Positions 26,455 to 39,461 of a stretch of DNA of 64,000 nucleotides are shown in pieces. Where the stretch lies: the NCBI GenBank assembly GCA_026008535.1, contig BRKX01000010.1, positions 439,001 to 503,000 on the forward strand, given 5' to 3'. How positions within the stretch are numbered: position 1 is the stretch's first letter; each line of letters opens with the position of its first letter. The translations under genes were made by a program, and so were the position numbers. This DNA comes from Perilla frutescens (taxonomy: Eukaryota; Streptophyta; Magnoliopsida; Lamiales; Lamiaceae). The notes under the pieces are model-generated. The model was not told the origin of the DNA and made no database searches. It was given only the letters and a program-made list of their open reading frames with translations.

Positions 26455-27539
26455 CTCAAAAATTTGATTTTTTCAAAAGTGGACGGATTAGGCATATATG
26501 ATCATATGGATTGATTCATAATAGACTCTGGCATTCAAAAATGCTAGACTCAATGAAAAACCTGATGTTCACCCCGATCCCTACATAAGAGGTGACGGTT
26601 TTGGAAATCAACTTGATAATCACCTCGAGGCCGACTTAAATAGGGTTTCAACCGGTTCGACTTTTGGTAGGGTAGATATTTGAGTTAGGAATCCAACGCA
26701 ATAAGAATCCTGGGTAAAGCTTACTTCTGCAGAGAGTTATATCCGTTTTACTGACGGCTGCCAGGAAACGGGGCCAAATCTGGCCACCAGCCAAAGGGAT
26801 ACCCCTTTGGGCGGGCTCAAAAATTTGATTTTTTCAAAAGTGGACGGATTAGGCATATATGATCATATGGATTGATTCATAATGGACTCTAGTGTTCAAA
26901 AATGCTAGACTCAATGAAAAATCCGAAGTTCACCCCGATCCCTACATAACAGGTGACGGTTTTGGAAATCAACTTGATAATCACCTAGAGGCTGACTCAA
27001 ATAGGGTTTCTACCGGTTCGACTTTTGGTAGGGTAGATATTTGAGATCGGAATCCAACGCAACAAGAATCACGGGTAAAGCTTACTTCTGGAGAGAGTTA
27101 TAGCCGTTTTACTTACGGCTGCCAGAAAACAGGGCAAAATCTGGCCACCGGCCAAAGGGGTACCCCTTTGGGCGGGCTCAAAAATTTGATTTTTCAAAAG
27201 TGGACGGATTAGGCATATATGATCATATGGATTGATTCATAATGGACTCTAATGTTCAAAAATGCTAGACTCAATTAAAAACCCGACGTTCAACACGATC
27301 CCTACATAAGAGGTGACGGTTTTGGAAATCAACTTGATAATCACCTAGAGGCTGACTCAAATAGGGTTTCTACCGGTTCGACTTTTGGTAGGGTAGATAT
27401 TTGAGTTAGGAATCCAACGCAATAAGAATCACGGGTAAAGCTTACTTCTGGAGAGAGTTATAGCCGTTTTACTGACGGCTGCCAGAAAACGGGGCAAAAT
27501 CTGGCCACCGGCCAAAGGGGTACCCCTTTGGGCGGGCTC

Positions 27540-29790
27540 AAAAAATTGATTTTTTCAAAAGTGGACGGATTAGGCATATATGATCATATGGATTGATTCA
27601 TAATGGACTCTAGTGTTCAAAAATGCTAGACTCAATGAAAAACCCGACGTTCACCCCGATCCCTACATAAGAGGTGACGGTTTTGGAAATCAACTTGATA
27701 ATCACCTAGAGGCTGAATCAAATAGGGTTTCTACCGGTTCGACTTTTTGTAGGGTAGATATTTAAGTTAGGAATCTAACGCAACAAGAATCACGGATAAA
27801 GCTTACTTCTGGAGAGAGTTATAGCCGTTTTACTGACGGCTGCCAGGAAACGGGGCAAAATCTGGCCATCGGCCAAAGGGATACCCCTTTGGGCGGGCTC
27901 AAAAAATTGATTTTTTCAAAAGTGGACGGATTAGGCATATATGATCATATGGATTGATTCATAATGGACTCTAGTGTTCCAAAATGCTACACTCAATGAA
28001 AAATCCGACGTTCACCCCGATCCCTACATAAGAGGTGACGGTTTTGAAAATCAAATTGATAATCACCTAGAGGCTGACTCAAATAGGGTTTCTACCGGTT
28101 CGACTTTTGGTAGGGTAGATATTTGAGTTAGGAATCCAACGCAACAAGAATCACGGGTAAAGCTTACTTCTGGAGAGAGTTATAGCCGTTTTACTGACGG
28201 CTGCCAGAAAACAGGGCAAAATCTGGCCACCGGCCAAAGGGGTACCCCTTTGGGCGGGCTCAAAAAATTGAGTTTTTCAAAAGTGGACGGATTAGGCATA
28301 TATGATCATATGGATTGATTCATAATGGACTCTAGTGTTCAAAAATGCTACACTCTATGAAAAACCCGACGTTCACCCTGCTCCCTACATAAGAGGTGAC
28401 GGTTTTGGATATCAACTTGATAATCACCTAGAGGCTGACTAAAATAGGGTTTCTACCGGTTCGACTTTTGGTAGGGTAGATATTTGAGTTAGGAATCCAA
28501 CGCAATAAGAATCACGGGTAAAGCTTACTTCTGGAGAGAGTTATAGCCGTTTTACTGACGGCTGCCAGAAAACGGTGCAAAATCTGGCCATCGGCCAAAG
28601 GGGTACCTCTTTGGGCGGGCTGAAAAAATTGATTTTTTCAAAAGTGGACGGATTAGGCATATATGATCATATGGATTGATTCATAATGGACTCTAGTGTT
28701 CAAAAATGCTAGACTCAATGAAAAACCCGACGTTCACCCCGATCCCTACATAAGAGGTGACGGTTTTGGAAATCAACTTGATAATCACCTAGAGGCTGAA
28801 TCAAATAGGGTTTCTACCGGTTCGACTTTTTGTAGGGTAGATATTTAAGTTAGGAATCTAACGCAACAAGAATCACGGATAAAGCTTACTTCTGGAGAGA
28901 GTTATAGCCGTTTTACTGACGGCTGCCAGGAAACGGGGCAAAATCTGGCCATCGGCCAAAGGGATACCCCTTTGGGCGGGCTCAAAAAATTGATTTTTTC
29001 AAAAGTGGACGGATTAGGCATATATGATCATATGGATTGATTCATAATGGACTCTAGTGTTCCAAAATGCTACACTCAATGAAAAATCCGACGTTCACCC
29101 CGATCCCTACATAAGAGGTGACGGTTTTGAAAATCAAATTGATAATCACCTAGAGGCTGACTCAAATAGGGTTTCTACCGGTTCGACTTTTGGTAGGGTA
29201 GATATTTGAGTTAGGAATCCAACGCAACAAGAATCACGGGTAAAGCTTACTTCTGGAGAGAGTTATAGCCGTTTTACTGACGGCTGCCAGAAAACAGGGC
29301 AAAATCTGGCCACCGGCCAAAGGGGTACCCCTTTGGGCGGGCTCAAAAAATTGAGTTTTTCAAAAGTGGACGGATTAGGCATATATGATCATATGGATTG
29401 ATTCATAATGGACTCTAGTGTTCAAAAATGCTACACTCTATGAAAAACCCGACGTTCACCCTGATCCCTACATAAGAGGTGACGGTTTTGGATATCAACT
29501 TGATAATCACCTAGAGGCTGACTAAAATAGGGTTTCTACCGGTTCGACTTTTGGTAGGGTAGATATTTGAGTTAGGAATCCAACGCAATAAGAATCACGG
29601 GTAAAGCTTACTTCTGGAGAGAGTTATAGCCGTTTTACTGACGGCTGCCAGAAAACGGTGCAAAATCTGGCCATCGGCCAAAGGGGTACCCCTTTGGGCG
29701 GGCTGAAAAAATTGATTTTTTCAAAAGTGGACGGATTAGGCATATATGATCATATGGATTGATTCATAATGGACTCTAGTGTTCAAAAAT
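27540..29790 (+). repeat. Trimer higher-order repeat, 1,083-bp unit, ~2 copies
   Basis: Marks recur 1,083 bp apart: TTTTTGTAGGG with ATTTAAGTTAGGAATCTAAC, GTTCCAAAATGCTACAC (27,977 and 29,060), AAACGGTGC with GGCCATCGGCC, and the unusual GGGCTGAAAAAATTG monomer start (28,620 and 29,703). It ends near 29,790, where CTAGACTCAATG is replaced by CTACACTCTATG. Confidence 0.85.
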
Positions 29791-30063
29791 GCTACACTCT
29801 ATGAAAAACCCGACGTTCACCCCGATCCCTACATAAGAGGTGATGGTTTTGGATATCAACTTGATAATCACCTAGAGGCTGACTAAAATAGGGTTTCTAC
29901 CGGTTCGACTTTTGGTAGGGTAGATATTTGAGTTAGGAATCCAACGCAATAAGAATCACGGGTAAAGCTTACTTCTGGAGAGAGTTCTAGCCGTTTTACT
30001 GACGGCTGCCAGAAAACGGTGCAAAATCTGGCCACCGGCCAAAGGGGTACCCCTTTGGGCGGG

Positions 30064-32230
30064 CTCAAAAAATTGAGTTTTTCAAAAGTGGACGGATTAG
30101 GCATATATGATCATATGGATTGATTCATAATGGACACTAGTGTTCAAAAATGCTACACTCAATGAAAAACCCGACGTTCACCCCGATCCCTACATAAGAG
30201 GTGACGGTTTTGAAAATCAAATTGATAATCACCTAGAGGCTGAATCAAATAGGGTTTCTACCGGTTCGACTTTTGGTAGGGTAGATATTTGAGTTAGGAA
30301 TCCAACGCAACAAGAATCACGGGTAAAGCTTACTTCTGAAGAGAGTTATAGCCGTTTTACTGACGGCTGCCAGAAAACAGGGCAAAATCTGGCCACCGGC
30401 CAAAGGGGTACCCCTTTGGGCGGGCTCAAAAAATTGAGTTTTTCAAAAGTGGACGGATTAGGCATATATGATCATATGGATTGATTCATAATGGACTCTA
30501 GTGTTCAAAAATGCTACACTCTATGAAAAACCCGACGTTCACCCTGATCCCTACATAAGAGGTGACGGTTTTGGATATCAACTTGATAATCACCTAGAGG
30601 CTGACTAAAATAGGGTTTCTACCGGTTCGACTTTTGGTAGGGTAGATATTTGAGTTAGGAATCCAACGCAATAAGAATCACGGGTAAAGCTCACTTCTGA
30701 AGAGAGTTATAGCCTTTTTACTGATGGCTGCCAGAAAACGGGGCAAAATATGGCCACCGGCCGAAGGGGTACCCCTTTGGGCGGGCTCAAAAAATTGAGT
30801 TTTTCAAAAGTGGACGGATTAGGCATATATGATCATATGGATTGATTCATAATGGACTCTAGTGTTCAAAAATGCTACACTCTATGAAAAACCCGACGTT
30901 CACCCCGATCCCTACATAAGAGATGACGGTTTTGGATATCAACTTGATAATCACCTAGAGGCTGACTAAAATAGGGTTTCTACCAGTTCGACTTTTGGTA
31001 GGGTAGATATTTGAGTTAGGAATCCAACGCAATAAGAATCACGGGTAAAGTTCACTTCTGGAGAGAGTTATAGCCGTTTTACTGACGGCTGCCAGAAAAC
31101 GGTGCAAAATCTGGCCACCGGCCAAAGGGGTACCCCTTTGGGCGGGCTCAAAAAATTGAGTTTTTCAAAAGTGGACGGATTAGGCATATATGATCATATG
31201 GATTGATTCATAATGGACTCTAGTGTTCAAAAATGCTACACTCAATGAAAAACCCGACGTTCACCCCGATCCCTACATAAGAGGTGACGGTTTTGAAAAT
31301 CAAATTGATAATCACCTAGAGGCTTAATCAAATAGGGTTTCTACCGGTTCGACTTTTGGTAGGGTAGATATTTGAGTTAGGAATCCAACGCAACAAGAAT
31401 CACGGGTAAAGCTTACTTCTGGAGAGAGTTATAGCCGTTTTACTGACGGCTGCCAGAAAACAGGGCAAAATCTGGCCACCGGCCAAAGGGGTACCCCTTT
31501 GGGCGGGCTCAAAAAATTGAGTTTTTCAAAAGTGGACGGATTAGGCATATATGATCATATGGATTGATTCATAATGGACTCTAGTGTTCAAAAATGCTAC
31601 ACTCTATGAAAAACCCGACGTTCACCCCGATCCCTACATAAGAGGTGACGGTTTTGGATATCAACTTGATAATCACCTAGAGGCTGACTAAAATAGGGTT
31701 TCTACCGGTTCGACTTTTGGTAGGGTAGATATTTGAGTTAGGAATCCAACGCAATAAGAATCACGGGTAAAGCTCACTTCTGAAGAGAGTTATAGCCTTT
31801 TTACTGATGGCTGCCAGAAAACGGGGCAAAATATGGCCACCGGCCAAAGGGGTACCCCTTTGGGCGAGCTCAAAAAATTGAGTTTTTCAAAAGTGGACGG
31901 ATTAGGCATATATGATCATATGGATTGATTCATAATGGACTCTAGTGTTCAAAAATGCTACACTCTATGAAAAACCCGACGTTCACCCCGATCCCTACAT
32001 AAGAGGTGACGGTTTTGGATATCAACTTGATAATCACCTAGAGGCTGACTAAAATAGGGTTTCTACCAGTTCGACTTTTGGTAGGGTAGATATTTGAGTT
32101 AGGAATCCAACGCAATAAGAATCACGGGTAAAGCTCACTTCTGGAGAGAGTTATAGCCGTTTTACTGACGGCTGCCAGAAAATGGTGCAAAATCTGGCCA
32201 CCGGCCAAAGGGGTACCCCTTTGGGCGGGC
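30064..32230 (+). repeat. S-T-T trimer, 1,083-bp unit, two copies
   Basis: The private AGCTCACTTCTGAAGAG with TAGCCTTTTTACTGATGG and GGCAAAATATGG recurs at about 30,690 and 31,773. TACCAGTTCGAC and GAAAATCAAATTG flank it at the same offset of 1,083 bp. This is the core of the zone C trimer pattern. Confidence 0.82.
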
Positions 32231-32590
32231 TCAAAAAATTGAGTTTTTCAAAAGTGGACGGATTAGGCATATATGATCATATGGATTGATTCATAATGGA
32301 CTCTAGTGTTCAAAAATGCTACACTCAATGAAAAACCCGACGTTCACCCCGATCCCTACATAAGAGGTGACGGTTTTGAAAATCAAATTAATAATCACCT
32401 AGAGGCTGACTCAAATAGGGTTTCTACCAGTTCGACTTTTGGTAGGGTAGATATTTGAGTTAGGAATCCAACGCAATAAGAATCACGGGTAAAGCTCACT
32501 TCTGGAGAGAGTTATAGCCGTTTTACTGACGGCTGCCAGAAAACGGTGCAAAATCTGGCCACCGGCCAAAGGGGTACCCCTTTGGGCGGG

Positions 32591-34036
32591 CTCAAAAAAT
32601 TGAGTTTTTCAAAAGTGGACGGATTAGGCATATATGATCATATGGATTGATTCATAATGGACTCTAGTGTTCAAAAATGCTACACTCAATGAAAAACCCG
32701 ACGTTCACCCCGATCCCTACATAAGAGGTGACGGTTTTGAAAATCAAATTAATAATCACCTAGAGGCTGACTCAAATAGGGTTTCTACCAGTTCGACTTT
32801 TGGTAGGGTAGATATTTGAGTTAGGAATCCAACGCAACAAGAATCACGGGTAAAGCTTACTTCTGGAGAGAGTTATAGCCGTTTTACTGACGGCTGCCAG
32901 AAAACGGGGCAAAATCTGGCCACCGGCCAAAGGGGTACCCTTTTGGGCGGGCTCAAAAAATTGAGTTTTTCAAAAGTGGACGGATTAGGCATATATGATC
33001 ATATGGATTGATTCATAATGGACTCTAGTGTTCAAAAATGCTACACTCTATGGAAAAACCCGACGTTCACCCCGATCCCTATATAAGAGGTGACGGTTTT
33101 GGATATCAACTTGATAATCACCTAGAGGCTGACTAAAATAGGGTTTCTACCAGTTCGACTTTTGGTAGGGTAGATATTTGAGTTAGGAATCCAACGCAAT
33201 AAGAATCACGGGTAAAGCTCACTTCTGGAGAGAGTTATAGCCGTTTTACTGACGGCTGCCAGAAAACGGTGCAAAATCTGGCCACCGGCCAAAGGGGTAC
33301 CCCTTTGGGCGGGCTCAAAAAATTGAGTTTTTCAAAAGTGGACGGATTAGGCATATATGATCATATGGATTGATTCATAATGGACTCTAGTGTTCAAAAA
33401 TGCTACACTCAATGAAAAACCCGACGTTCACCCCGATCCCTACATAAGAGGTGACGGTTTTGAAAATCAAATTAATAATCACCTAGAGGCTGACTCAAAT
33501 AGGGTTTCTACCAGTTCGACTTTTGGTAGGGTAGATATTTGAGTTAGGAATCCAACGCAACAAGAATCACGGGTAAAGCTTACTTCTGGAGAGAGTTATA
33601 GCCGTTTTACTGACGGCTGCCAGAAAACGGGGCAAAATCTGGCCACCGGCCAAAGGGGTACCCTTTTGGGCGGGCTCAAAAAATTGAGTTTTTCAAAAGT
33701 GGACGGATTAGGCATATATGATCATATGGATTGATTCATAATGGACTCTAGTGTTCAAAAATGCTACACTCTATGGAAAAACCCGACGTTCACCCCGATC
33801 CCTATATAAGAGGTGACGGTTTTGGATATCAACTTGATAATCACCTAGAGGCTGACTAAAATAGGGTTTCTACCAGTTCGACTTTTGGTAGGGTAGATAT
33901 TTGAGTTAGGAATCCAACGCAATAAGAATCACGGGTAAAGCTCACTTCTGGAGAGAGTTATAGCCGTTTTACTGACGGCTGCCAGAAAACGGTGCAAAAT
34001 ATGGCCACCGGCCAAAGGGGTACCCCTTTGGGCGGG
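32591..34036 (+). repeat. Dimer higher-order repeat, 723-bp unit, two copies
   Basis: An S monomer with AATCAAATTAATAATC and a T monomer with the 1-bp insertion CTATGGAAAAACCC and CCCTATATAAGAGG recur at offset 723 (the insertion is at 33,051 and 33,774). The extra base makes the T monomers 362 bp. The S allele ATTAATAATC also occurs in the monomer at 32,230. Confidence 0.85.
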
Positions 34037-34397
34037 CTCAAAAAATTGAGTTTTTCAAAAGTGGACGGATTAGGCATATATGATCATATGGATTGATTCA
34101 TAATGGACTCTAGTGTTCAAAAATGCTACACTCTATGAAAAACCCGACGTTCACCCCGATCCCTACATAAGAGGTGACGGTTTTGGATATCAACTTGATA
34201 ATCACCTAGAGGCTGACTAAAATAGGGTTTCTACCAGTTCGACTTTTGGTAGGGTAGATATTTGAGTTAGGAATCCAACGCAATAAGAATCACGGGTAAA
34301 GCTCACTTCTGGAGAGAGTTATAGCCGTTTTACTGACGGCTGCCAGAAAACGGTGCAAAATCTGGCCACCGGCCAAAGGGGTACCCCTTTGGGCGGG

Positions 34398-36563
34398 CTC
34401 AAAAAATTGAGTTTTTCAAAAGTGGACGGATTAGGCATATATGATCATATGGATTGATTCATAATGGACTCTAGTGTTCAAAAATTCTACACTCAATGAA
34501 AAACCCGACGTTCACCCCGATCCCTACATAAGAGGTGACGGTTTTGAAAATCAAATTGATAATCACCTAGAGGCTGAATCAAATAGGGTTTCTACCGGTT
34601 CGACTTTTGGTATGGTAGATATTTGAGTTAGGAATCCAACGCAACAAGAATCACGGGTAAAGCTTACTTCTGGAGAGAGTTATAGCCGTTTTACTGACGG
34701 CTGCCAGAAAACAGGGCAAAATCTGGCCACCGGCCAAAGGGGTACCACTTTAGGCGGGCTCAAAAAATTGAGTTTTTCAAAAGTGGACGGATTAGGCATA
34801 TATGATCATATGGATTGATTCATAATGGACTCTAGTGTTCAAAAATGCTACACTCTATGAAAAACCCGACGTTCACCCCGATCCCTACATAAGAGGTGAC
34901 GGTTTTGGATATCAACTTGATAATCACCTAGAGGCTGACTAAAATAGGGTTTCTACCGGTTCGACTTTTGGTAGGGTAGATATTTGAGTTAGGAATCCAA
35001 CGCAACAAGAATCACGGGTAAAGCTCACTTCTGGAGAGAGTTATAGCCGTTTTACTGACGGCTGCCAGAAAACAGGGCAAAATCTGGCCACCGGCCAAAG
35101 GGGTACCACTTTAGGCGGGCTCAAAAAATTGAGTTTTTCAAAAGTGGACGGATTAGGCATATATGATCATATGGATTGATTCATAATGGACTCTAGTGTT
35201 CAAAAATGCTACACTCTATGAAAAACCCGACGTTCACCCCGATCCCTACATAAGAGGTGACGGTTTTGGATATCAACTTGATAATCACCTAGAGGCTGAC
35301 TAAAATAGGGTTTCTACCGGTTCGACTTTTGGTAGGGTAGATATTTGAGTTAGGAATCCAACGCAACAAGAATCACGGGTAAAGCTTACTTCTGGAGAGA
35401 GTTATAGCCGTTTTACTGACGGCTGCCAGAAAACAGGGCAAAATCTGGCCACCGGCCAAAGGGGTACCCCTTTGGACGGGCTCAAAAAATTGATTTTTTC
35501 AAAAGTGGACGGATTAGGCATATATGATCATATGGATTGATTCATAATGGACTCTAGTGTTCAAAAATGCTACATTCAATGAAAAACCCGACGTTCACCC
35601 CGATCCCTACATAAGAGGTGACAGTTTTGAAAATAAAATTGATAATCACCTAGAGGCTGACTAAAATAGGGTTTCTACCGGTTCGACTTTTGGTAGGGTA
35701 GATATTTGAGTTAGGAATCCAACGCAATAACAATCACGGGTAAAGCTTACTTCTGGAGAGAGTTATAGCCGTTTTACTGACGGCTGCCAGAAAACAGGGC
35801 AAAATCTGGCCACCGGCCAAAGGGGTACCACTTTAGGCGGGCTCAAAAAATTGAGTTTTTCAAAAGTGGACGGATTAGGCATATATGATCATATGGATTG
35901 ATTCATAATGGACTCTAGTGTTCAAAAATGCTACACTCTATGAAAAACCCGACGTTCACCCCGATCCCTACATAAGAGGTGACGGTTTTGGATATCAACT
36001 TGATAATCACCTAGAGGCTGACTAAAATAGGGTTTCTACCGGTTCGACTTTTGGTAGGGTAGATATTTGAGTTAGGAATCCAACGCAACAAGAATCACGG
36101 GTAAAGCTTACTTCTGGAGAGAGTTATAGCCGTTTTACTGACGGCTGCCAGAAAACAGGGCAAAATCTGGCCACCGGCCAAAGGGGTACCCCTTTGGACG
36201 GGCTCAAAAAATTGATTTTTTCAAAAGTGGACGGATTAGGCATATATGATCATATGGATTGATTCATAATGGACTCTAGTGTTTAAAAATGCTACATTCA
36301 ATGAAAAACCCGACGTTCACCCCGATCCCTACATAAGAGGTGACAGTTTTGAAAATAAAATTGATAATCACCTAGAGGCTGACTAAAATAGGGTTTCTAC
36401 CGGTTCGACTTTTGGTAGGGTAGATATTTGAGTTAGGAATCCAACGCAATAACAATCACGGGTAAAGCTTACTTCTGGAGAGAGTTATAGCCGTTTTACT
36501 GACGGCTGACAGAAAACGGGGCAAAATCTGGCCACCGGCCAAAGGGGTACCCCTTTGGGCGGG
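34398..36563 (+). repeat. Source-like segment shared with 39,462-40,544
   Basis: Monomer 34398 (AAAAATTCTACACTC) matches 39462 at offset 5,064. Monomers 35842 and 36203 (CCTTTGGACGGG, GTTTAAAAATGCTACATTC, GACAGTTTTGAAAATAAAATTG, CAATAACAATC) match 39823 and 40184 at offset 3,981. The two offsets differ by three monomers, so the later copy is a shortened mosaic of this segment. Inside, the GTACCACTTTAGGC dimer repeats at 722 bp. Confidence 0.78.
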
Positions 36564-37984
36564 CTCAAAAAATTGATTTTTTCAAAAGTGGACGGATTAG
36601 GCATATATGATCATATGGATTGATTCATAATGGACTCTAGTGTTCAAAAATGCTAGACTCAATGAAAAACCCGACGTTCACCCCGATCCCTACATAAGAG
36701 GTGACGGTTTTGGATATCAACTTGATAATCACCTAGAGGCTGACTAAAATAGGGTTTCTACCGGTTCGACTTTTGGTAGGGTAGATATTTGAGTTAGGAA
36801 TCCAACGCAACAAGAATCACGGGTAAAGCTTACTTCTAGAGAGAGTTATAGCCGTTTTACTGACGGCTGCCAGAAAACGGGGCAAAATCTGGCCACCGGC
36901 CAAAGGGGTACCCCTTTGGGCGGGCTCAAAAAATTGATTTTTTCAAAAGTGGACGGATTAGGCATATATGATCATATGGATTGATTCATAATGGACTCTA
37001 GTGTTCAAAAATGCTAGACTCAATGAAAAACCCGACGTTCACCCCGATCCCTACATAAGAGGTGACGGTTTTGGATATCAACTTGATAATCACCTAGAGG
37101 CTGACTAAAATAGGGTTTCTACCGGTTTGACTTTTGGTAGGGTAGATATTTGAGTTAGGAATCCAACGCAACAAGAATCACGGGTAAAGCTCACTTCTGG
37201 AGAGAGTTATAGCCGTTTTACTGACGGCTGCCAGAAAACGGGGAAAAATCTGGCCACCGGCCAAAGGGGGGTACCCCTTTGGGCGGGCTCAAAAAATTGA
37301 GTTTTTCAAAAGTGGACGGATTAGGCATATATGATCATATGGATTGATTCATAATGGACTCTAGTGTTCAAAAATGCTAGACTCAATGAAAAACCAGACG
37401 TTCACCCCGATCCCTACATAAGAGGTGACGGTTTTGGATATCAACTTGATAATCACCTAGAGGCTGACTAAAATAGGGTTTCTACCGGTTCGACTTTTGG
37501 TAGGGTAGATATTTGAGTTAGGAATCCAACGCAACAAGAATCACGGGTAAAGCTCACTTCTGGAGAGAGTTATAGCCGTTTTACTGACGGCTGCCAGAAA
37601 ACGGGGCAAAATCTGGCCACCGGCCAAAGGGGTACCCCTTTGGGCGGGCTCAAAAAATTGAGTTTTTCGAAAGTGGACGGATTAGGCATATATGATCATA
37701 TGGATTGATTCATAATGGACTCTAGTGTTCAAAAATGCTACACTCAATGAAAAACCCGACGTTCACCCCGATCCCTACATAAGAGGTGACGGTTTTGAAA
37801 ATCAAATTGATAATCACCTAGAGGCTGACTAAAATAGGGTTTCTACCGGTTCGACTTTTGGTAGGGTAGATATTTGAGTTAGGAATCCAACGCAACAAGA
37901 ATCACGGGTAAAGCTTACTTCTTGAGAGAGTTATAGCCGTTTTACTGATGGCTGCCAGAAAACGGGGCAAAATCTGGCCACCGG

Positions 37985-38008
37985 CCAAAGGGGTACGTAC
38001 CCCTTTGG
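37985..38008. repeat. Palindrome expanded by central GTAC duplication (second event)
   Basis: The core GGGGTACGTACCCC appears here in a monomer of a different allele class (GGCAAAAT, S type) from those at 14,760 and 16,930. It is therefore most simply a second, independent occurrence of the same 4-bp duplication. Confidence 0.9.
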
Positions 38009-38710
38009 GCGGGCTCAAAAAATTAATTTTTTCAAAAGTAGACGGATTAGGCATATATGATCATATGGATTGATTCATAATGGACTCTAGTGTTCAAAAA
38101 TGCTACACTCAATGAAAAACCCGACGTTCACCCCGATCCCTACATAAGAGGTGACGGTTTTGGATATCAACTTGATAATCACCTAGAGGCTGACTAAAAT
38201 AGGGTTTCTACCAGTTCGACTTTTGGTAGGGTAGATATTTGAGTTAGGAATCCAACGCAATAAGAATCACGGGTAAAGCTCACTTCTGGAGAGAGTTATA
38301 GCCGTTTTACTGACGGCTGCCAGAAAACGGGGCAAAATCTGGCCACCGGCCAAAGGGGTACCCCTTTGGGCGGGCTCAAAAAATTGAGTTTTTCAAAAGT
38401 GGACGGATTAGGCATATATAATCATATGGATTGATTCATAATGGACTCTAGTGTTCAAAAATGCTACACTCAATGAAAAACCCGACGTTCACCCCGATCC
38501 CTACATAAGAGGTGACGGTTTTGAAAATCAAATTGATAATCACTTAGAGGCTGACTAAAATAGGGTTTCTACCGGTTCGACTTTTGGTAGGGTAGATATT
38601 TGAGTTAGGAATCCAACGCAACAAGAATCACGGGTAAAGCTTACTTCTTGAGAGAGTTATAGCCGTTTTACTGATGGCTGCCAGAAAACGGGGCAAAATC
38701 TGGCCACCGG

Positions 38711-38734
38711 CCAAAGGGGTACGTACCCCTTTGG
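38711..38734. repeat. Palindrome expanded by central GTAC duplication (copied)
   Basis: Same expanded core as at 37,985, offset 726 bp, carried by the dimer duplication. Confidence 0.9.
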
Positions 38735-39461
38735 GCGGGCTCAAAAAATTAATTTTTTCAAAAGTAGACGGATTAGGCATATATGATCATATGGATTGAT
38801 TCATAATGGACTCTAGTGTTCAAAAATGCTACACTCAATGAAAAACCCGACGTTCACCCCGATCCCTACATAAGAGGTGACGGTTTTGGATATCAACTTG
38901 ATAATCACCTAGAGGCTGACTAAAATAGGGTTTCTACCAGTTCGACTTTTGGTAGGGTAGATATTTGAGTTAGGAATCCAACGCAATAAGAATCACGGGT
39001 AAAGCTCACTTCTGGAGAGAGTTATAGCCGTTTTACTGACGGCTGCCAGAAAACGGGGCAAAATCTGGCCACCGGCCAAAGGGGTACCCCTTTGGGCGGG
39101 CTCAAAAAATTGAGTTTTTCAAAAGTGGACGGATTAGGCATATATAATCATATGGATTGATTCATAATGGACTCTAGTGTTCAAAAATGCTACACTCAAT
39201 GAAAAACCCGACGTTCACCCCGATCCCTACATAAGAGGTGACGGTTTTGAAAATCAAATTGATAATCACCTAGAGGCTGACTAAAATAGGGTTTCTACCG
39301 GTTCGACTTTTTGTAGGGTAGATATTTGAGTTAGGAATCCAACGCAATAAGAATCACGGGTAAAGCTTACTTCTGGAGAGAGTTATAGCCGTTTTACTGA
39401 CGGCTGCCAGAAAACGGTGCAAAATCTGGCCACCGGCCAAAGGGGTACCCCTTTGGGCGGG

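Larger units (their letters stand above)
24179..28258 (+). repeat. Zone B: transition zone with truncated monomers
   Basis: Thirteen monomers (24179, 24540, 24697, 25058, 25215, 25576, 25937, 26298, 26455, 26816, 27177, 27537, 27898). The order is full, short, full, short, full, full, full, short, then five full. Across this zone GGCCAAAT gives way to GGCAAAAT, TTGAGTTTTT first appears (25,576), and CTACACTCAATG first appears (about 26,027). It is the boundary between two allele sets. A full-plus-short composite of 518 bp occurs twice in tandem (24,179-25,214). A segment around the short monomer recurs 1,240 bp further on. Confidence 0.85.
37690..39310 (+). repeat. Dimer higher-order repeat, 726-bp unit, ~2.2 copies
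   Basis: An S monomer with ACTTCTTGAG, CTGATGGC and the GTAC-expanded palindrome alternates with a monomer carrying AAATTAATTTTTTC, AAAGTAGACGG and GGATATC. The offset is 726 bp (365 plus 361). The rare CATATATAATCATATGG recurs at 38,413 and 39,139. Confidence 0.88.
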
